A stretch of DNA of 64,000 bases, from the NCBI GenBank assembly GCA_977006965.1, contig OZ345366.1:868001-932000 (forward strand), read 5' to 3'. This document shows positions 20,840 through 31,240 of the stretch, piece by piece. The DNA is from Phymatolithon calcareum. Its lineage: Eukaryota; Rhodophyta; Florideophyceae; Hapalidiales. The first letter of the stretch is position 1. Each line of letters starts with the position of its first letter. A program made the translations under genes and the position numbers. The notes below the pieces were generated by a model. It was given only the letters and a program-made list of their open reading frames with translations. It ran no database searches and had not been told where the DNA came from.

Positions 20840-21718
20840 ATGACGAAGAAACGCGTTCTTGCTCCGACCGCATCATCGGAGCGTAAGAAACGCAAGCGTT
20901 GGACCCAGCTCTCGCTCGATGTCGGGCAACGCGACATCTCTGCCAAGAAATGCGTTGGGTGCGGCATGGTGTTTGCCCCCGGTGTCGATTCTGCTGCCCA
21001 TACGCGATTCCACAACGCTGCCATCCGGGGACCCCGAGTAACTAAGACGGCTCTGCGAGAGCTTTCTTCCGTCGGTAGGCATAAGGACGCGGCCATTTTC
21101 GTCGTTTCTAAACAAAGCTCGAAGAGCGCCATCCGTGCGGCGAACACTGTGGCCAAATATACCGCCATGAAACTTGGGGCCGCGAAGACGGGTAGGAGCA
21201 TAGAGTTGTACGACCGCGCTCGGGCTGTGTTGGCCGTGCGGGGATGTGATGTTGTGGCGTATTGCTTTGTTGAACGTATCGCAATGGCAAGGGTTGTGGA
21301 AGTACGGCGTGATGCACGTGTTGTTATCAATGATAATATACCGGCTGTGATGATGCCTTTGTGTGGTGTTCGTTTGCTGTGGGTGTCGGACAAGTGCAGA
21401 GGGGAAGGGTTTGCGTCGGCTGTTATTGACGCTGCGAGAGCTCACTTGGCATATGGGCATGTCTACCCAAAGAAACATGTTGCTTTCACGTCGCCCACGG
21501 CTGCGGGTTCACGATTCGCTTTGCGATATGCGCCGCAGAAGTTGTCGAAGTCTGTTGAGGAGTCAAATGTCCCAAATAGCTTGCTGTCCGTCCGAGAAGC
21601 TCGTAATGGAGATAGTGAAAAGACGGCCCAGGTTGTTAACGGCACAAGGTCGGAGGGAGAGTCTTGCTTGAAGGAGACACTTGGGCACATCCTGGTCTAC
21701 AAAATTCAGAATGTGTAA
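20840..21718 (+). CDS. ECO1: Cohesin acetyltransferase ECO1/ESCO/CTF7
   Basis: Acetylates the SMC3 subunit of cohesin during S phase to establish sister-chromatid cohesion. The chosen ATG gives 292 residues beginning MTKKRVLAPT, followed by a basic stretch (ERKKRKRW). The frame extends upstream but that part lacks family features. A C2H2-type zinc finger follows with Cys38, Cys41, His54 and His58 (CVGCGMVFAPGVDSAAHTRFH is the family signature, given by its key residues). The C-terminal GNAT domain has the diagnostic block LLWVSDKCRGEGFASAVIDA (about 174-193), then AYGHVYPKKHVAFTSPT and SRFALRY. It ends ILVYKIQNV, matching the family's final strand. No introns. Confidence 0.92.
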   Translation: MTKKRVLAPTASSERKKRKRWTQLSLDVGQRDISAKKCVGCGMVFAPGVDSAAHTRFHNAAIRGPRVTKTALRELSSVGRHKDAAIFVVSKQSSKSAIRAANTVAKYTAMKLGAAKTGRSIELYDRARAVLAVRGCDVVAYCFVERIAMARVVEVRRDARVVINDNIPAVMMPLCGVRLLWVSDKCRGEGFASAVIDAARAHLAYGHVYPKKHVAFTSPTAAGSRFALRYAPQKLSKSVEESNVPNSLLSVREARNGDSEKTAQVVNGTRSEGESCLKETLGHILVYKIQNV

Positions 21719-21886
21719 TCGCTCTCTCCGTCGGAGCTGGTCCGCAGAGCTAACGCTGTTTAATGGAAACAAGGAGAAATCAATAATTGATTAACCCGCG
21801 CAACTTTTCTTGTCCCTTTAGCCCGTTTCTCGTTTTCGCGTAAGTCGATCTCTCAAAAAAATCATTTTTGTGAGCTTATTGAAAAA

Positions 21887-21923
21887 GATGTTACCCGGGG
21901 ATAGTATCCCCCGGTGTTACATC
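21887..21923. repeat. 37-bp imperfect palindrome
   Basis: The left arm gatgttacccggggata is nearly complementary to the right arm tatcccccggtgttacatc. The centre is a single g. Confidence 0.75.
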
Positions 21924-22491
21924 ATGCACCCCAAGTACAGTCTTGAGAATCGAGCTCACAGAGCTGGTACTTGAATCTCTGCGATGTCGAATGGTGCACT
22001 CATATTATACTGAGGCTTGTCTTGATACGAATTGCTGTTCGTTCTGCAAGAGAAAGGGACATAAAATTTGGATACTGTACATAAATGTATTGTCGGTCAC
22101 CTTTTATTCAAACTGGAATAAGGGCTTCCATACCTCTTTTACAATTCGTTGGTACTTTCGCTGTGCGACACTACCGCGACAGACTGCTCCTTTTCTTTCT
22201 TGAGAAAACACGGTGGCAATGTTTTATCTTCGAACTATAGATTATCCCCTCCGTCCACTCATTCGTGGCATTTTAACGTCAACCAGCATCAGACGGGACT
22301 CACGCACCTCCAGTTGTGCGCTTGATGAGATGCATAACCTCAGCCTCCCCAGCAGTGCTAGGGAGGGTGCTGGGCCAGCACTCACGTTTTCATCGCTCAG
22401 ACATCAGCTCGTTCAATCCTTTTTCCAGTACTGGAGACTAGACACTAGAGCGTATTTCCAAGTCAAAACTCCCAAAAAAGGCGACAGATGG

Positions 22492-22511
22492 TGGTGCCAT
22501 GCATGGCACCA
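22492..22511. repeat. Perfect 20-bp palindrome
   Basis: tggtgccatgcatggcacca is its own reverse complement, located about 370 bp upstream of the nucleotidyltransferase gene. Confidence 0.9.
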
Positions 22512-22879
22512 TGACGTGAGATCAAAAATATTGATTTTCCGTACAGCTACAGTATGATACTGTAAAGTAGAAATCTGAGGCTCATGGTAATCTCAACCGC
22601 GTATTCAAAAGTCCTCACCCAGTAACAAACGAGAGCAAAATTAATGCCTCCACTGCAATAATTCCGCTCTCCCCGTATGCCACCGTACCGCGTTTCCATC
22701 TGGTGAAGAAGAGGTGGCCCTGGTGACGCAGAAGTCTATGCTAGAGGCCGAAGCTGTACCAGTTGCTACTGCCTCTGTGCAATTCTCGCGACTCCTCTGA
22801 ATCCGATCAACCAACTACATTCGATTCAACAAACGCGCCCGCTCTCTTCGCCGACAAGTCTCCCTTTCTTCATTTCAGT

Positions 22880-23725
22880 ATGCATTCGGAGTCGTTATCC
22901 TCAAGGGGAGCGCCTATTCCGTTCTCCGCAATATATCTCGCTGCCGGGTTAAGCTCACGCTTTGGCGGGCAAATCAAGTGTCTCCAGGAGGTGGGACGAC
23001 ACGGTGAGACACTTCTCGAGCTTTCCGTACGACAACTGATTAAATTCGGTGTATCCAATATAATTCTCATCGTTTCCGACGCAACAGTTTCGCCAATACG
23101 CGCGATCGTTGGTGACAACTTTCTCGGTTTGCAAGTACAATATACGTTTCAAGTAACTCCAAAATATCGCGAGAAACCGATGGGAACCGTGCATGCATTG
23201 CTCTCCGCTCGTCCGATTGTGGACAAACCTTTTGTCGTATTGAACGGTGACACATTGTATGGCGAAAGTGCATTGAAGAGCGTATGCGGTCATGTGTCCA
23301 ATAATAATAATCCTTGTATGCCCGGATATCCTCTTCGTCATGTGCTTCCGACATCGGGAAAGGTCAATCGCGCCATCATTGAAATTCAAGGGTCGCGGCT
23401 CACACAGATTGTTGAGCAGTACAACATTTCTATGGATGATGTTCGGAACGGTACCTATACGGGTAACGAGCTCACATCTATGAACATCTTTGGGTTTCAA
23501 CCAGATGTCCTTGACTTTGCACAGCGTAAGTTTGATTCCTGGTTGGCAGAGAATCGCGAGGAGAAGACAAAAGAGTACATTTTGTCGACGATGCTAAATG
23601 ACCTTTATCCGGAAGAAGGCACAATAACCTCGGTCTATGGGGTTGACAATTCAGTTCCGTTAGAATTGACGAATCCAGAAGATTTTGCGTACGTTCGGAA
23701 CAACCTCAATCTTGTCGGACTTTGA
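22880..23725 (+). CDS. Sugar-nucleotidyltransferase-like protein (NTP_transferase fold)
   Basis: A 281-residue enzyme-like protein from ATG 22880. The N-terminus holds the nucleotide-binding signature AIYLAAGLSSRFGGQIKCL (near residues 16-34). MGTVHALLSA near 102-111 and FVVLNGDTLYGE near 118-129 match the substrate- and metal-binding strands of glucose-1-phosphate thymidylyl/adenylyl-type or MobA-like transferases. The C-terminal half (SMNIFGFQPDVLDF, EYILSTMLNDL, VPLELTNPEDFAYVR) fits the stand-alone bacterial-type NTP transferase family. It would join an NTP to a sugar phosphate or similar substrate; the substrate is unknown. It is convergent with RRP45. Its compact bacterial-like form leaves transfer from bacteria open. 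Confidence 0.75.
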   Translation: MHSESLSSRGAPIPFSAIYLAAGLSSRFGGQIKCLQEVGRHGETLLELSVRQLIKFGVSNIILIVSDATVSPIRAIVGDNFLGLQVQYTFQVTPKYREKPMGTVHALLSARPIVDKPFVVLNGDTLYGESALKSVCGHVSNNNNPCMPGYPLRHVLPTSGKVNRAIIEIQGSRLTQIVEQYNISMDDVRNGTYTGNELTSMNIFGFQPDVLDFAQRKFDSWLAENREEKTKEYILSTMLNDLYPEEGTITSVYGVDNSVPLELTNPEDFAYVRNNLNLVGL

Positions 23726-23902
23726 TACGCTCTCTTGTAGGGGAACAAAATAACTGTGCGAGGCGTTTGGATAATTTTTGTTGGTGTTAGGCACAAGTTG
23801 GAAAAGTTTTGAGGCACGACGTCGAACGACACTCTCTATTTAACCGCAGTAATTAAACATCGTCACAATCTTCTTTTTCGAGAGTAACTTTTTGTTTCTT
23901 CG

Positions 23903-25045
23903 TCAGGTCGACAGGTCCTTTTTTCTTGCTGAACTCTTGTTTTTCTTTTGTTTCGCGTTGTAACCAGTCCGAGCAAAATCCCCACTGTTGCTCGAATCCT
24001 CCACGCGCTTAATATCAGTCCGTGGTGGAGCCTTATCGGGCACCGGTGTCGCATTCCATGCTCCACCAATACCTCTTGGTGCGCTTCTATTCGCAGCGCC
24101 GCTTCCCCCGAGTGTTGTCGGGTCCAGTACGGCGACCGGCTCCGGGTTACTGAGGACCGGTCGCACGGTCGCCATAGGATGCTGACTTGCAGCGTCCTTC
24201 ATTGCATCCCCGAGCAGTTTCGTTACTTCCACAGCGCGTGCCGCAGCTAGATTTGCACATTCTGCTAGCAGCATAGGATCGAGTGGCATTCCCCCAGCCT
24301 TATAAATTCCACACACCTCGCCCTGCACGTTAAACGCCAGTGTAAGAGATCCAGCCGACGCAAACTCTTCGCGACGAGTGGGGTCAAGTACCACAGCATC
24401 CGAAGCTGCAGGATCCGGACTAGCGAACAAAGCAAAAGTCGTGGAAACGGGTACGTGATGAATGGGAAGCGGCACCGGTTCCCTTTCGTCCAGCGAATGT
24501 ACCACAACATCACGCCCAGACACAGTGACATCTGGGTGGCGCGCATTCAAAAGTGCAGCACCAGCCGCCAGCCCAGCAGCATCAATGGCATTCCCGTCAT
24601 CATCAAGCACATCGACCGCCACCCGTACAACCCAAACCTTCACACCAGACAGAATGCATAGCGCCTCCGTGTCAATGGCGCGAGACTCCCGTAATACGCG
24701 TTCAACAATGGTGCGCAATTCCGCGGTAGCAGTCGAGGATGCAGGTCCGCCACGCAGACCGGCGATTTCACGCGCGGCGGGTTCAGATGATGCTGTTGAG
24801 AGCTCGACTGAAATTTGTACAATGCCCTCGTTGGGACGGTCTGATGTCGGCGTGATTGCCTCCACGGTCGCCGATGCGATCGCTCGAGTTCGGTCCAATG
24901 TCACCTCGGCTTCTCCCCAAGAAGGACCGAGATTTATGTGCGCGCGACGAGCACTCGTGCGGCGACGACCGTCGAGACGGAAGCCGGCGGAGACGCAAGA
25001 TGCGGCGAATGCATTCTCCACCAGGGAGTCGGTTTCTTCCTTCAT
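23903..25045 (-). CDS. RRP45: Exosome subunit RRP45/EXOSC9 (RNase PH fold)
   Basis: Structural RNase PH-like subunit of the nuclear and cytoplasmic RNA exosome. I start at the Met at 25045 (MKEETDSLVENAFAASC), which fits the family's usual beginning followed by RLDGR. The frame is open 51 codons further upstream in an Arg-rich stretch that looks non-coding. Family features are GEAEVTLDRTRAIASATV, LRTIVERVLRESRAID, DALCILSG-type (here EALCILSGVKVWVVRV), the DDDGN block, and a second-lobe PLPIHHVPVSTTFALF with LAFNVQGEVCGIYKAGG. The catalytic residues of active RNase PH are not expected in this subunit. The tail is Lys-rich (KQKKNKSSARKKD). The product is 380 residues. Confidence 0.9.
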   Translation of the reverse strand: MKEETDSLVENAFAASCVSAGFRLDGRRRTSARRAHINLGPSWGEAEVTLDRTRAIASATVEAITPTSDRPNEGIVQISVELSTASSEPAAREIAGLRGGPASSTATAELRTIVERVLRESRAIDTEALCILSGVKVWVVRVAVDVLDDDGNAIDAAGLAAGAALLNARHPDVTVSGRDVVVHSLDEREPVPLPIHHVPVSTTFALFASPDPAASDAVVLDPTRREEFASAGSLTLAFNVQGEVCGIYKAGGMPLDPMLLAECANLAAARAVEVTKLLGDAMKDAASQHPMATVRPVLSNPEPVAVLDPTTLGGSGAANRSAPRGIGGAWNATPVPDKAPPRTDIKRVEDSSNSGDFARTGYNAKQKKNKSSARKKDLST

Positions 25046-27166
25046 AATAATGCGCTTGCACGCGAAACGCCTTGCCTTTGCTCGCACTGCTTTGCGCGCA
25101 CGGGCATTGTCAAGACGGATGAATCGCTGGCCGTGTCGCGCCGTGGGCCGCCCGGCCCGCAGATCTAGTGATCGGTCCGGGAACAATGTGGTACACATAT
25201 CACACGTGGGAATGGTTGCTCCGGATCACAGGCGAAGAAAAATTTTCAAAACTTGGATTCTAATAATAACTGGACGATCCCAGTATCATATCTGTCGTCC
25301 TATCTCTCGGCGATGGAGAAGTTCAGTAGTCGTCATTGCTCGGACGTTTCTGTTGCGCCCACATCAGTGGCAGGGAATTCGCAAGCTACACTGTTCCAGT
25401 TGTGCGCACACTACAGTAATTTATTCTTTCCGGTGGTCAATTGTCGGGTTTTTCAAAGCACTAGTTGATCCTGTCGGACGCCTTGCTGGTACTCAGACGT
25501 CGCATGCATGCCCCCTGTTACAGGCATCTTTTGCTCTTGTGTCGACATCTCACTATCTCGGGCAAGAGCCGGGGAGAAAAGGAATGTTGCAACTTAAGAA
25601 GGGCAGAGAGGAAGTACAGAAATAAGGCGTGAGAGCACGAGGGAAAACAGTTTGAGAGAGGATGCCATGGTATCCGAAGGGCGAACAGACCAACATCTCT
25701 TTGTGAGGTAACGGAAAGGAACGAGGTCAATACGGCGTTACGTTTCTCTCACCAGCACTATGAAACCAATCGAGGAGTAGAAGCATGTTTGCAGCCTAAG
25801 TCCTTGGACTCAAAGAGTAGAGACGTCACCGAAGTAACTGAGAAGCAAATCGTCTGTCGCCCAGGTGTCGCGCTCCAGGAAATTGGTTACTATATCGCAT
25901 AGCACAAACGGACGATGGAAGAAAAATAGTTGTTCCACGGATGCTTGAAAGGTCGACACATCGCAAGAAGTCTCATCGACCCGGACGCTCCCCAAACAAG
26001 ACCTCAATCGATAACATTCGCAATTAGCAGGGGGTCCTACTAAGCAACGAGCTACTGGAATAGAAGCTCAAATCGAATCTGTCCCGAGCTGTTGTCAAGA
26101 TACCACCTATCCTCATAACCGCAGAAGAAGTCTGAGTTACAGAAAAAGCAGTAAACATGCTTCGTTTCTTCGATGGACAATGTTTTCATCGATCGATCGA
26201 CTAGATTCAAAGCTATTGAATCTCCTCCCGCGTTCCACTCCATCATAGTAAGAACTGCATTAGATTCGAGCAGTAGAAAGACGTTAGTAGCTGCTCAAAT
26301 GACGACAAAGTCCACTTGGACAGAAGCCAAGATAGCAGAGAATGTATTGCTGTACAGTATTATGCAGTACGCATTTCACTTGCATTGTTGAAGAACGAAC
26401 GCGTGCTGGAGTCATTCATTTCATGATGAAACTACAGTTGAGTGTGCATGGCCAAGGATGCGCGGAAGCGATCCACGGTGAGCGTGTGTGCCTCAGTTGC
26501 GCAGTATCGGTATGGTAGAGTTGTTCAATGCTGACATGGGCACGACAGCCACGTATTGGGCCATGGACGCATCGGGGCAGTAGACGGAATTATGGCGGAG
26601 GTATCCCTGCCTGAGTGTCTACAGAAGGGTGCGAATGCGACCTACCTTTTCTCTTTCGACTGAATTTGGCTCAAGAGCAAGCAAGCTGTGCACCTTCCTG
26701 GCTCCTCCACCGTAGCAGTCAGCATTATAGATCATCATAATGGGGAATAAGCATGCCTCCTCTTGATGTTCTCGCCTCATGGTCAGAGAAAACCAACCTA
26801 CATTGCCAACAAGAAGGGCATTGGTCTGGTACAGTATCGTGGCCCAGTAAAGGTCACAGAGGGTTGAAAGCTGTCCTGTCTGCATTTTCATGTCGCTTCC
26901 GCAGGGGGCACGACAAAGCCCTTGCATGCTGTGCCGCCCACCCATTCAACTTTTCAGTTGCTCCTGGCGTACGTGCTGTAAAGACTACAGTACTACAGTC
27001 CAGTACAGTAGTGGATCTTACCGTCATTACTGAGGGCAAATTGGACCAACGGAAAAGTATAAAAGCTGAGGCGGGTTGAAGTCGTCCTGGCTGCACTGTG
27101 GGTGGGTCATTAATTTCTAACCGAAATGGGATTCCACGCAGAAAACTTTTTTACCAGGTAAAAACT

Positions 27167-27190
27167 CTTTCTTTCTTTCTTTCTTTCTTT
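27167..27190. repeat. (CTTT)6 microsatellite
   Basis: Six uninterrupted tetranucleotide units. Confidence 0.95.
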
Positions 27191-27464
27191 TGCATTGCAA
27201 ACCTACCTAGGTACCCCCCTACCTACCTTGTTCAACTTATAGCGATGAGACATTGCGATCCATTATAGATGATCTATGACAAGCACAACGCTCCGCATGA
27301 CTGTTTCCCAGAACAAGGCAGTAAAACTAAACTAAACTTAAGAATGAATAAATTGATTGATTGAAGTGAAATGTAAACTGTATTAAATTTTGCTTCCTTA
27401 GCCAAGCCGCGCGCCTATGAACAAAGAACAACTACACAGGCAGAATGAATAAGCAAGGATACTC

Positions 27465-27480
27465 TGACTGACTGACTGAC
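27465..27480. repeat. (TGAC)4 microsatellite
   Basis: Four uninterrupted tetranucleotide units. Confidence 0.9.
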
Positions 27481-27557
27481 CAACCACCCACGCCTTGGTT
27501 TCGCACCTCGGAAAAAAGAAAGAAAGAACCACATGCATGGTACTGTAGTAAACTCTC

Positions 27558-27573
27558 GAAAGAAAGAAAGAAA
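27558..27573. repeat. (GAAA)4 microsatellite abutting the CK1 stop
   Basis: The repeat ends exactly where the CK1 stop codon (27574-27576, minus strand) begins. Confidence 0.9.
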
Positions 27574-28527
27574 TTACCTTCTTCGAGTGATACTCCTGCG
27601 TGACGTGCGAACTCCTTGCGAGGCATCCATCCAATCGAACAACCCATCATCAATCAACTGCCTCCTGTCAAGAGCCTTACGGAAGAGTCCACGCAGATAG
27701 GAGTAGTCCGGCCTATCCTCGAATCCAAGTCCCTTAACATGTCGGAAATATTCCAGAAACTGATTCGGCATATCCTTGCAAAGTTCATGCAAACTAGTCC
27801 TCTGTTTGCGCTCCCTAATCTTCTGATACTTCTGCTTCTTATTCGCAGCCCGCAACCCCTGCCACGGAAGTTCACCTTTAGCCAGATAAACCAAAACATA
27901 ACCCAAAGATTCAAGATCATCCCGACGAGACTGTTCATATCCTCGATGGGTATTAATACTCGCATATCGAGCAGTTCCGGTAAGATGTTTCCCCTCACGA
28001 TACGGGATATGTTGATGTGTATGATGATCGCGATAACGTTTCGCAAGTCCGAAATCAACAATGAAAAGAATACCTGCCTCATCGCCATTACCCATAAGAA
28101 TGTTATCCGGTTTCAAATCACGATGAATGAAACTCTTTCCGTGAATGAATTCAACACGACGCAATGCTTGAAGGCCGATCATCAACACCGATTTCAAACT
28201 CATTCTTCGACGACACTGACTTAGACGATCCTCAAGACTTGGTCCAAGACAATCCATGACAAGCATATTGTAGTCAGAATTCGACCCATAATAACGACGA
28301 CGAGGAATGCCAACAATAGGCCAGTTAGCCGATGCACAAAGCCATTTGTAAATCTTGTTCTCATAATATAACTGCGGATGCTTCACATCCGCCTTCTCAA
28401 ACTTGACGGCCACAACTTCACCACTTTCCACATCGGTCGCGAGATAAACTTCACCGAATGCCCCGGCCCCAAGCTTGGCGCCCAACCGCCACCGACCGCC
28501 AACAAGCTCATCCGTGCCGAGCGCCAT
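27574..28527 (-). CDS. CK1: Casein kinase 1 (CK1-type Ser/Thr kinase)
   Basis: A 317-residue protein made almost wholly of a CK1 catalytic domain. The glycine loop is GAGAFGEV (20-27), the ATP lysine is Lys42, the catalytic loop is HRDLKPDN (135-142) and DFG is 158-160. The CK1-specific substrate-recognition loop TGTARYASINTHRG is at 182-195, and SRRDDLESLGYVL and LPWQGL follow. CK1 replaces the usual APE motif with SIN, as seen here. It would phosphorylate acidic or pre-primed substrates in many pathways. Most CK1 proteins carry a C-terminal tail; this one ends with a short basic tail (SITRRR). The stop codon lies inside an AAG-GTAATT donor-like context, so a spliced C-terminal extension cannot be excluded. 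Confidence 0.93.
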   Translation of the reverse strand: MALGTDELVGGRWRLGAKLGAGAFGEVYLATDVESGEVVAVKFEKADVKHPQLYYENKIYKWLCASANWPIVGIPRRRYYGSNSDYNMLVMDCLGPSLEDRLSQCRRRMSLKSVLMIGLQALRRVEFIHGKSFIHRDLKPDNILMGNGDEAGILFIVDFGLAKRYRDHHTHQHIPYREGKHLTGTARYASINTHRGYEQSRRDDLESLGYVLVYLAKGELPWQGLRAANKKQKYQKIRERKQRTSLHELCKDMPNQFLEYFRHVKGLGFEDRPDYSYLRGLFRKALDRRQLIDDGLFDWMDASQGVRTSRRSITRRR

Positions 28528-28670
28528 ACCGCGCTTTTCGCTCTTGCGCGCCTAACGTGTGTATGCGTGCGCGGTGTCGCAGTACAAGCACTAGTCCTTG
28601 TGAGCGGCTAATGGCGCTTGTGTGGTTAAACGCGCAGCGGTAGTGCAAAAACCGGTACTGTAGGGCAGGG

Positions 28671-28740
28671 CGTGCGTGCGTGCGTGCGGGGAACGTCTGG
28701 GCGGTTGAAGACAGATGGGCAGGCAGGCAGGCAGGCAGGC
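28671..28740. repeat. (CGTG)n and (GGCA)n microsatellites
   Basis: CGTG units run from 28671 to 28688 and GGCA units from 28718 to 28740, separated by about 30 bp of unique sequence. Confidence 0.9.
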
Positions 28741-29897
28741 TGGGTGATATACGTGCGCAGTTGCGCTTGCGATACTTATGCCAAATAGCCAAATATTTCA
28801 CCAGATTTCGACCCTTTTCAGAGGATATTGCCCACGCGCCGTGGCCCCGTTGCAGGGTTTGTTTCAACAAGCGCCGTTGAATGCGCCGCCCTGCTGTTGC
28901 CGCTATGATGCCGCCCGGTAGGTATGATACACGATGATGCCACTGCTCCTCGTTCGTTCGGAAGGAAGGATCGGTTGGTGCGGTTTGTTGAGGGGAGATG
29001 TACTGTACAGCACTGTACTGGAGCGGTGGTCGAAATCGCAGGTATGGTGATGGATAGCTGGCTGGCTGTTGCAGAGTGGAAAGGGCCCTTGATGAATGGA
29101 TTGGATCGAACCTTTTAAGCGCTTGGTTCAAAAGAGGTGGAGAGATGTCGACGTTTGTTGGTGGTCCACCTGCTGCCCGAGTGCAATGTTCCGATGCTTT
29201 TACTCCTCCTCACTTTGACGCCCGCACTCGGTGTAGCTTATTTAATACTGAGAGCCGTCGTCGGGGGGGGGGGACCGATGAGGGGAAGCAAGATGAGGGA
29301 GGAATTGCACAAGTTTATGGCCATACAGTAGAGTGTCGCGCGAAAATGACAAGCTTTCTTGCTCGTCTTCCCTTTCGCGGCAAGCGTCGCTTATCGACAG
29401 GCCATACAAAACGAAATTACTTGCCCTTGGGCCAAACTTGCCACGTGTGTGTTAGATTGATACAACGTGTACGGTGTGTAAGAACGAGCAGCTAATTTGT
29501 ACTTCACACAAGTTGGCCTCTGGCAGGGGATATCCTGCTTAGGGACAAGTGCAAGCAACCGAACAGCTCTCTCATCGCCATGTGCACCAGTGTAAGCAGG
29601 GGAGCCCGAGGATATGTACCGTGTATGATACGAGAAATATTTCTTAGAACACCAAAACATTCGCAAAATTTATGTTGTCGTGCCAAGTCAGCTATGATGC
29701 GCACGCGGAGCACGATGAGAGACTACTGGGCACGATTCGATTTGCTAGCACTTCAAATGTTGACTGTCTGTCATTATGTTGCTTCAAGATGCATAAAATA
29801 AACGGTGCGCTATGATTTGTCCGTTGTTAGTGCAGCAACTCACCGTTTTCAAACAATGCTGCATTTTTGGTACACCAACCAGGAAAGCTGTTACGTA

Positions 29898-29937
29898 CAT
29901 AGGCACGTGCTATACACGTGTATAGCACGTGCCTATG
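29898..29937. repeat. Perfect 40-bp palindrome
   Basis: The arms 29898-29917 and 29918-29937 are exact reverse complements; the left arm is cataggcacgtgctatacac. It contains three CACGTG cores (two flanking, one central), the E-box/G-box word. Confidence 0.95.
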
Positions 29938-30222
29938 AAGGTATCTTCTCTGGTCTCGAACGGTGAACACTTTTCATGAACCCTAAATGAGCAACATTGT
30001 TCACCTTTTTCTACAACAGAAAAGCATTTCTTTTCGAAGTAGATACAGGTACAGCTGTACCCAGGTACTACAGTACTGTACTATAAAACCATATCCATAA
30101 ACTGTGTTCAGGATACAGTTATACGCAGTACAATTCTATGTCTCTGACGATCGCTCGTCCAAGCACGCTCAATTCATTGAGAGGAAGTGGTGATTTTTGT
30201 TACTTTATTGAATATGAGTACT

Positions 30223-30249
30223 TCGGAAGAGGAAGTATTCCTCTTCCGA
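30223..30249. repeat. 12-bp stem, 3-nt loop hairpin
   Basis: tcggaagaggaa and ttcctcttccga flank gta. Confidence 0.9.
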
Positions 30250-30856
30250 GGATGGCGTATGTTCTCTCTCATGCATCCGGAAAATAGTCTTCTTGAAGTC
30301 TTCTACCACCATCCATGCTTGAGCCTATAGTCGTCACACTCACAAATCTCCCCATGCTGACGTCGACATTCCCATGTATTTCGCAAGCGCCTTCGCTGCC
30401 CCTCCCTATCGTATGTGAGCCAGCACGACAGAAGGGGCAACAAAAACGTTTCAACCACAGAGCGGCTCCCCGATCGAAGCTCACTTCCAACTAGATGCAT
30501 CGAGGCATGGATATCGTAATTGTGCATTTCCTGCAGGCTGGCTGGCCAAATCAACGAACAGGCCGGACAGAGGACAGCCCTTGCTTGGGCCATGCATGCA
30601 TATGCTCCCTGATGAACCCCAGAATGCATTGTGCGCACCATTGCACTGTGGAGTACTGTAGTGCGAGCGGAATATGTCCAGCCGACTTTCGGGGAGAAGC
30701 ATTGCACTGGCCTGCTCAGTACTGTATTGTACTCTTGGCCAGACGACGGAATGCATATGCCGCAGTCCGCGCATTCAAGAGGGCAGAAACTTGCATCGTC
30801 CGTTTGGGGGCCGTTTTTGTTGGTCAACACTACTGTACCTCGATGTGCGCATGTTG

Positions 30857-31240
30857 TAAGCTAACAGGTCAACACAGAAAAGCCTTGACGTCGTCCGTGT
30901 GACCAATCGCAACATTTTATCCTTATGCCGAGCACTTTTCGTTACTGAGGTTCAGTGGTTGCAGTGTGGAAAGTCGTGCATTGCATTGATTTAGAGGTTT
31001 ACTCCGGTCTTCACCCATTCTATCCTGATCGAAATTCGCAACGTCGGATCTAAGTTAACAGGAACAGAAAAGCCTTGACGTTGTCCGTGTGACCAATCGC
31101 AACATTTTATCCTTATGCCGAGCACTTTTCGTTACTGAGGTTCAGTGGTTGCAGTATCGAAAGTCGTGGATTGCATTGATTTAGAGGTTTACTCCGGTCT
31201 TCACCAATTCTATCCTGATCGAAATTCGCAACGTCGGATC
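30857..31240. repeat. Tandem duplication of about 190 bp
   Basis: Copy 1 (30857-31050) and copy 2 (31051-31240) both run from taag(c/t)taacagg through cagaaaagccttgacg to gaaattcgcaacgtcggatc. They differ by a 4-bp indel near the start and a few substitutions, so the duplication is recent. I see no coding sequence in it. Confidence 0.95.

Larger units (their letters stand above)
21719..22879. other. Intergenic region with hairpins
   Basis: No gene is supported. Hairpins are found at 21887-21923 (imperfect, arms gatgttacccggggata-like) and 22492-22511 (perfect 20-bp palindrome tggtgccatgcatggcacca). A short tacagta/tactgta inverted pair sits near 22548. The open frame that reads into the next gene from 22763 begins at a TTG, so it probably reflects leader sequence. 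Confidence 0.5.
25046..27573. other. Gene-poor region with microsatellites
   Basis: No gene is supported in these 2.5 kb. The frames seen are short and conflict with one another. It contains (CTTT)6 at 27167-27190, (TGAC)4 at 27465-27480 and (GAAA)4 at 27558-27573. TACTGTA/TACAGTA words occur near 26350, 26990 and 27540. Confidence 0.6.

Noticed and set aside
20752-21478. About 200-codon minus-strand frames
   Set aside because: They are antisense to ECO1; composition follows from the opposite strand.
24462-25625. 387-codon open frame on the plus strand
   Set aside because: It is antisense to RRP45, whose family motifs are clear. The translated sequence is Arg/Ser-rich with no family resemblance, a by-product of codon bias.
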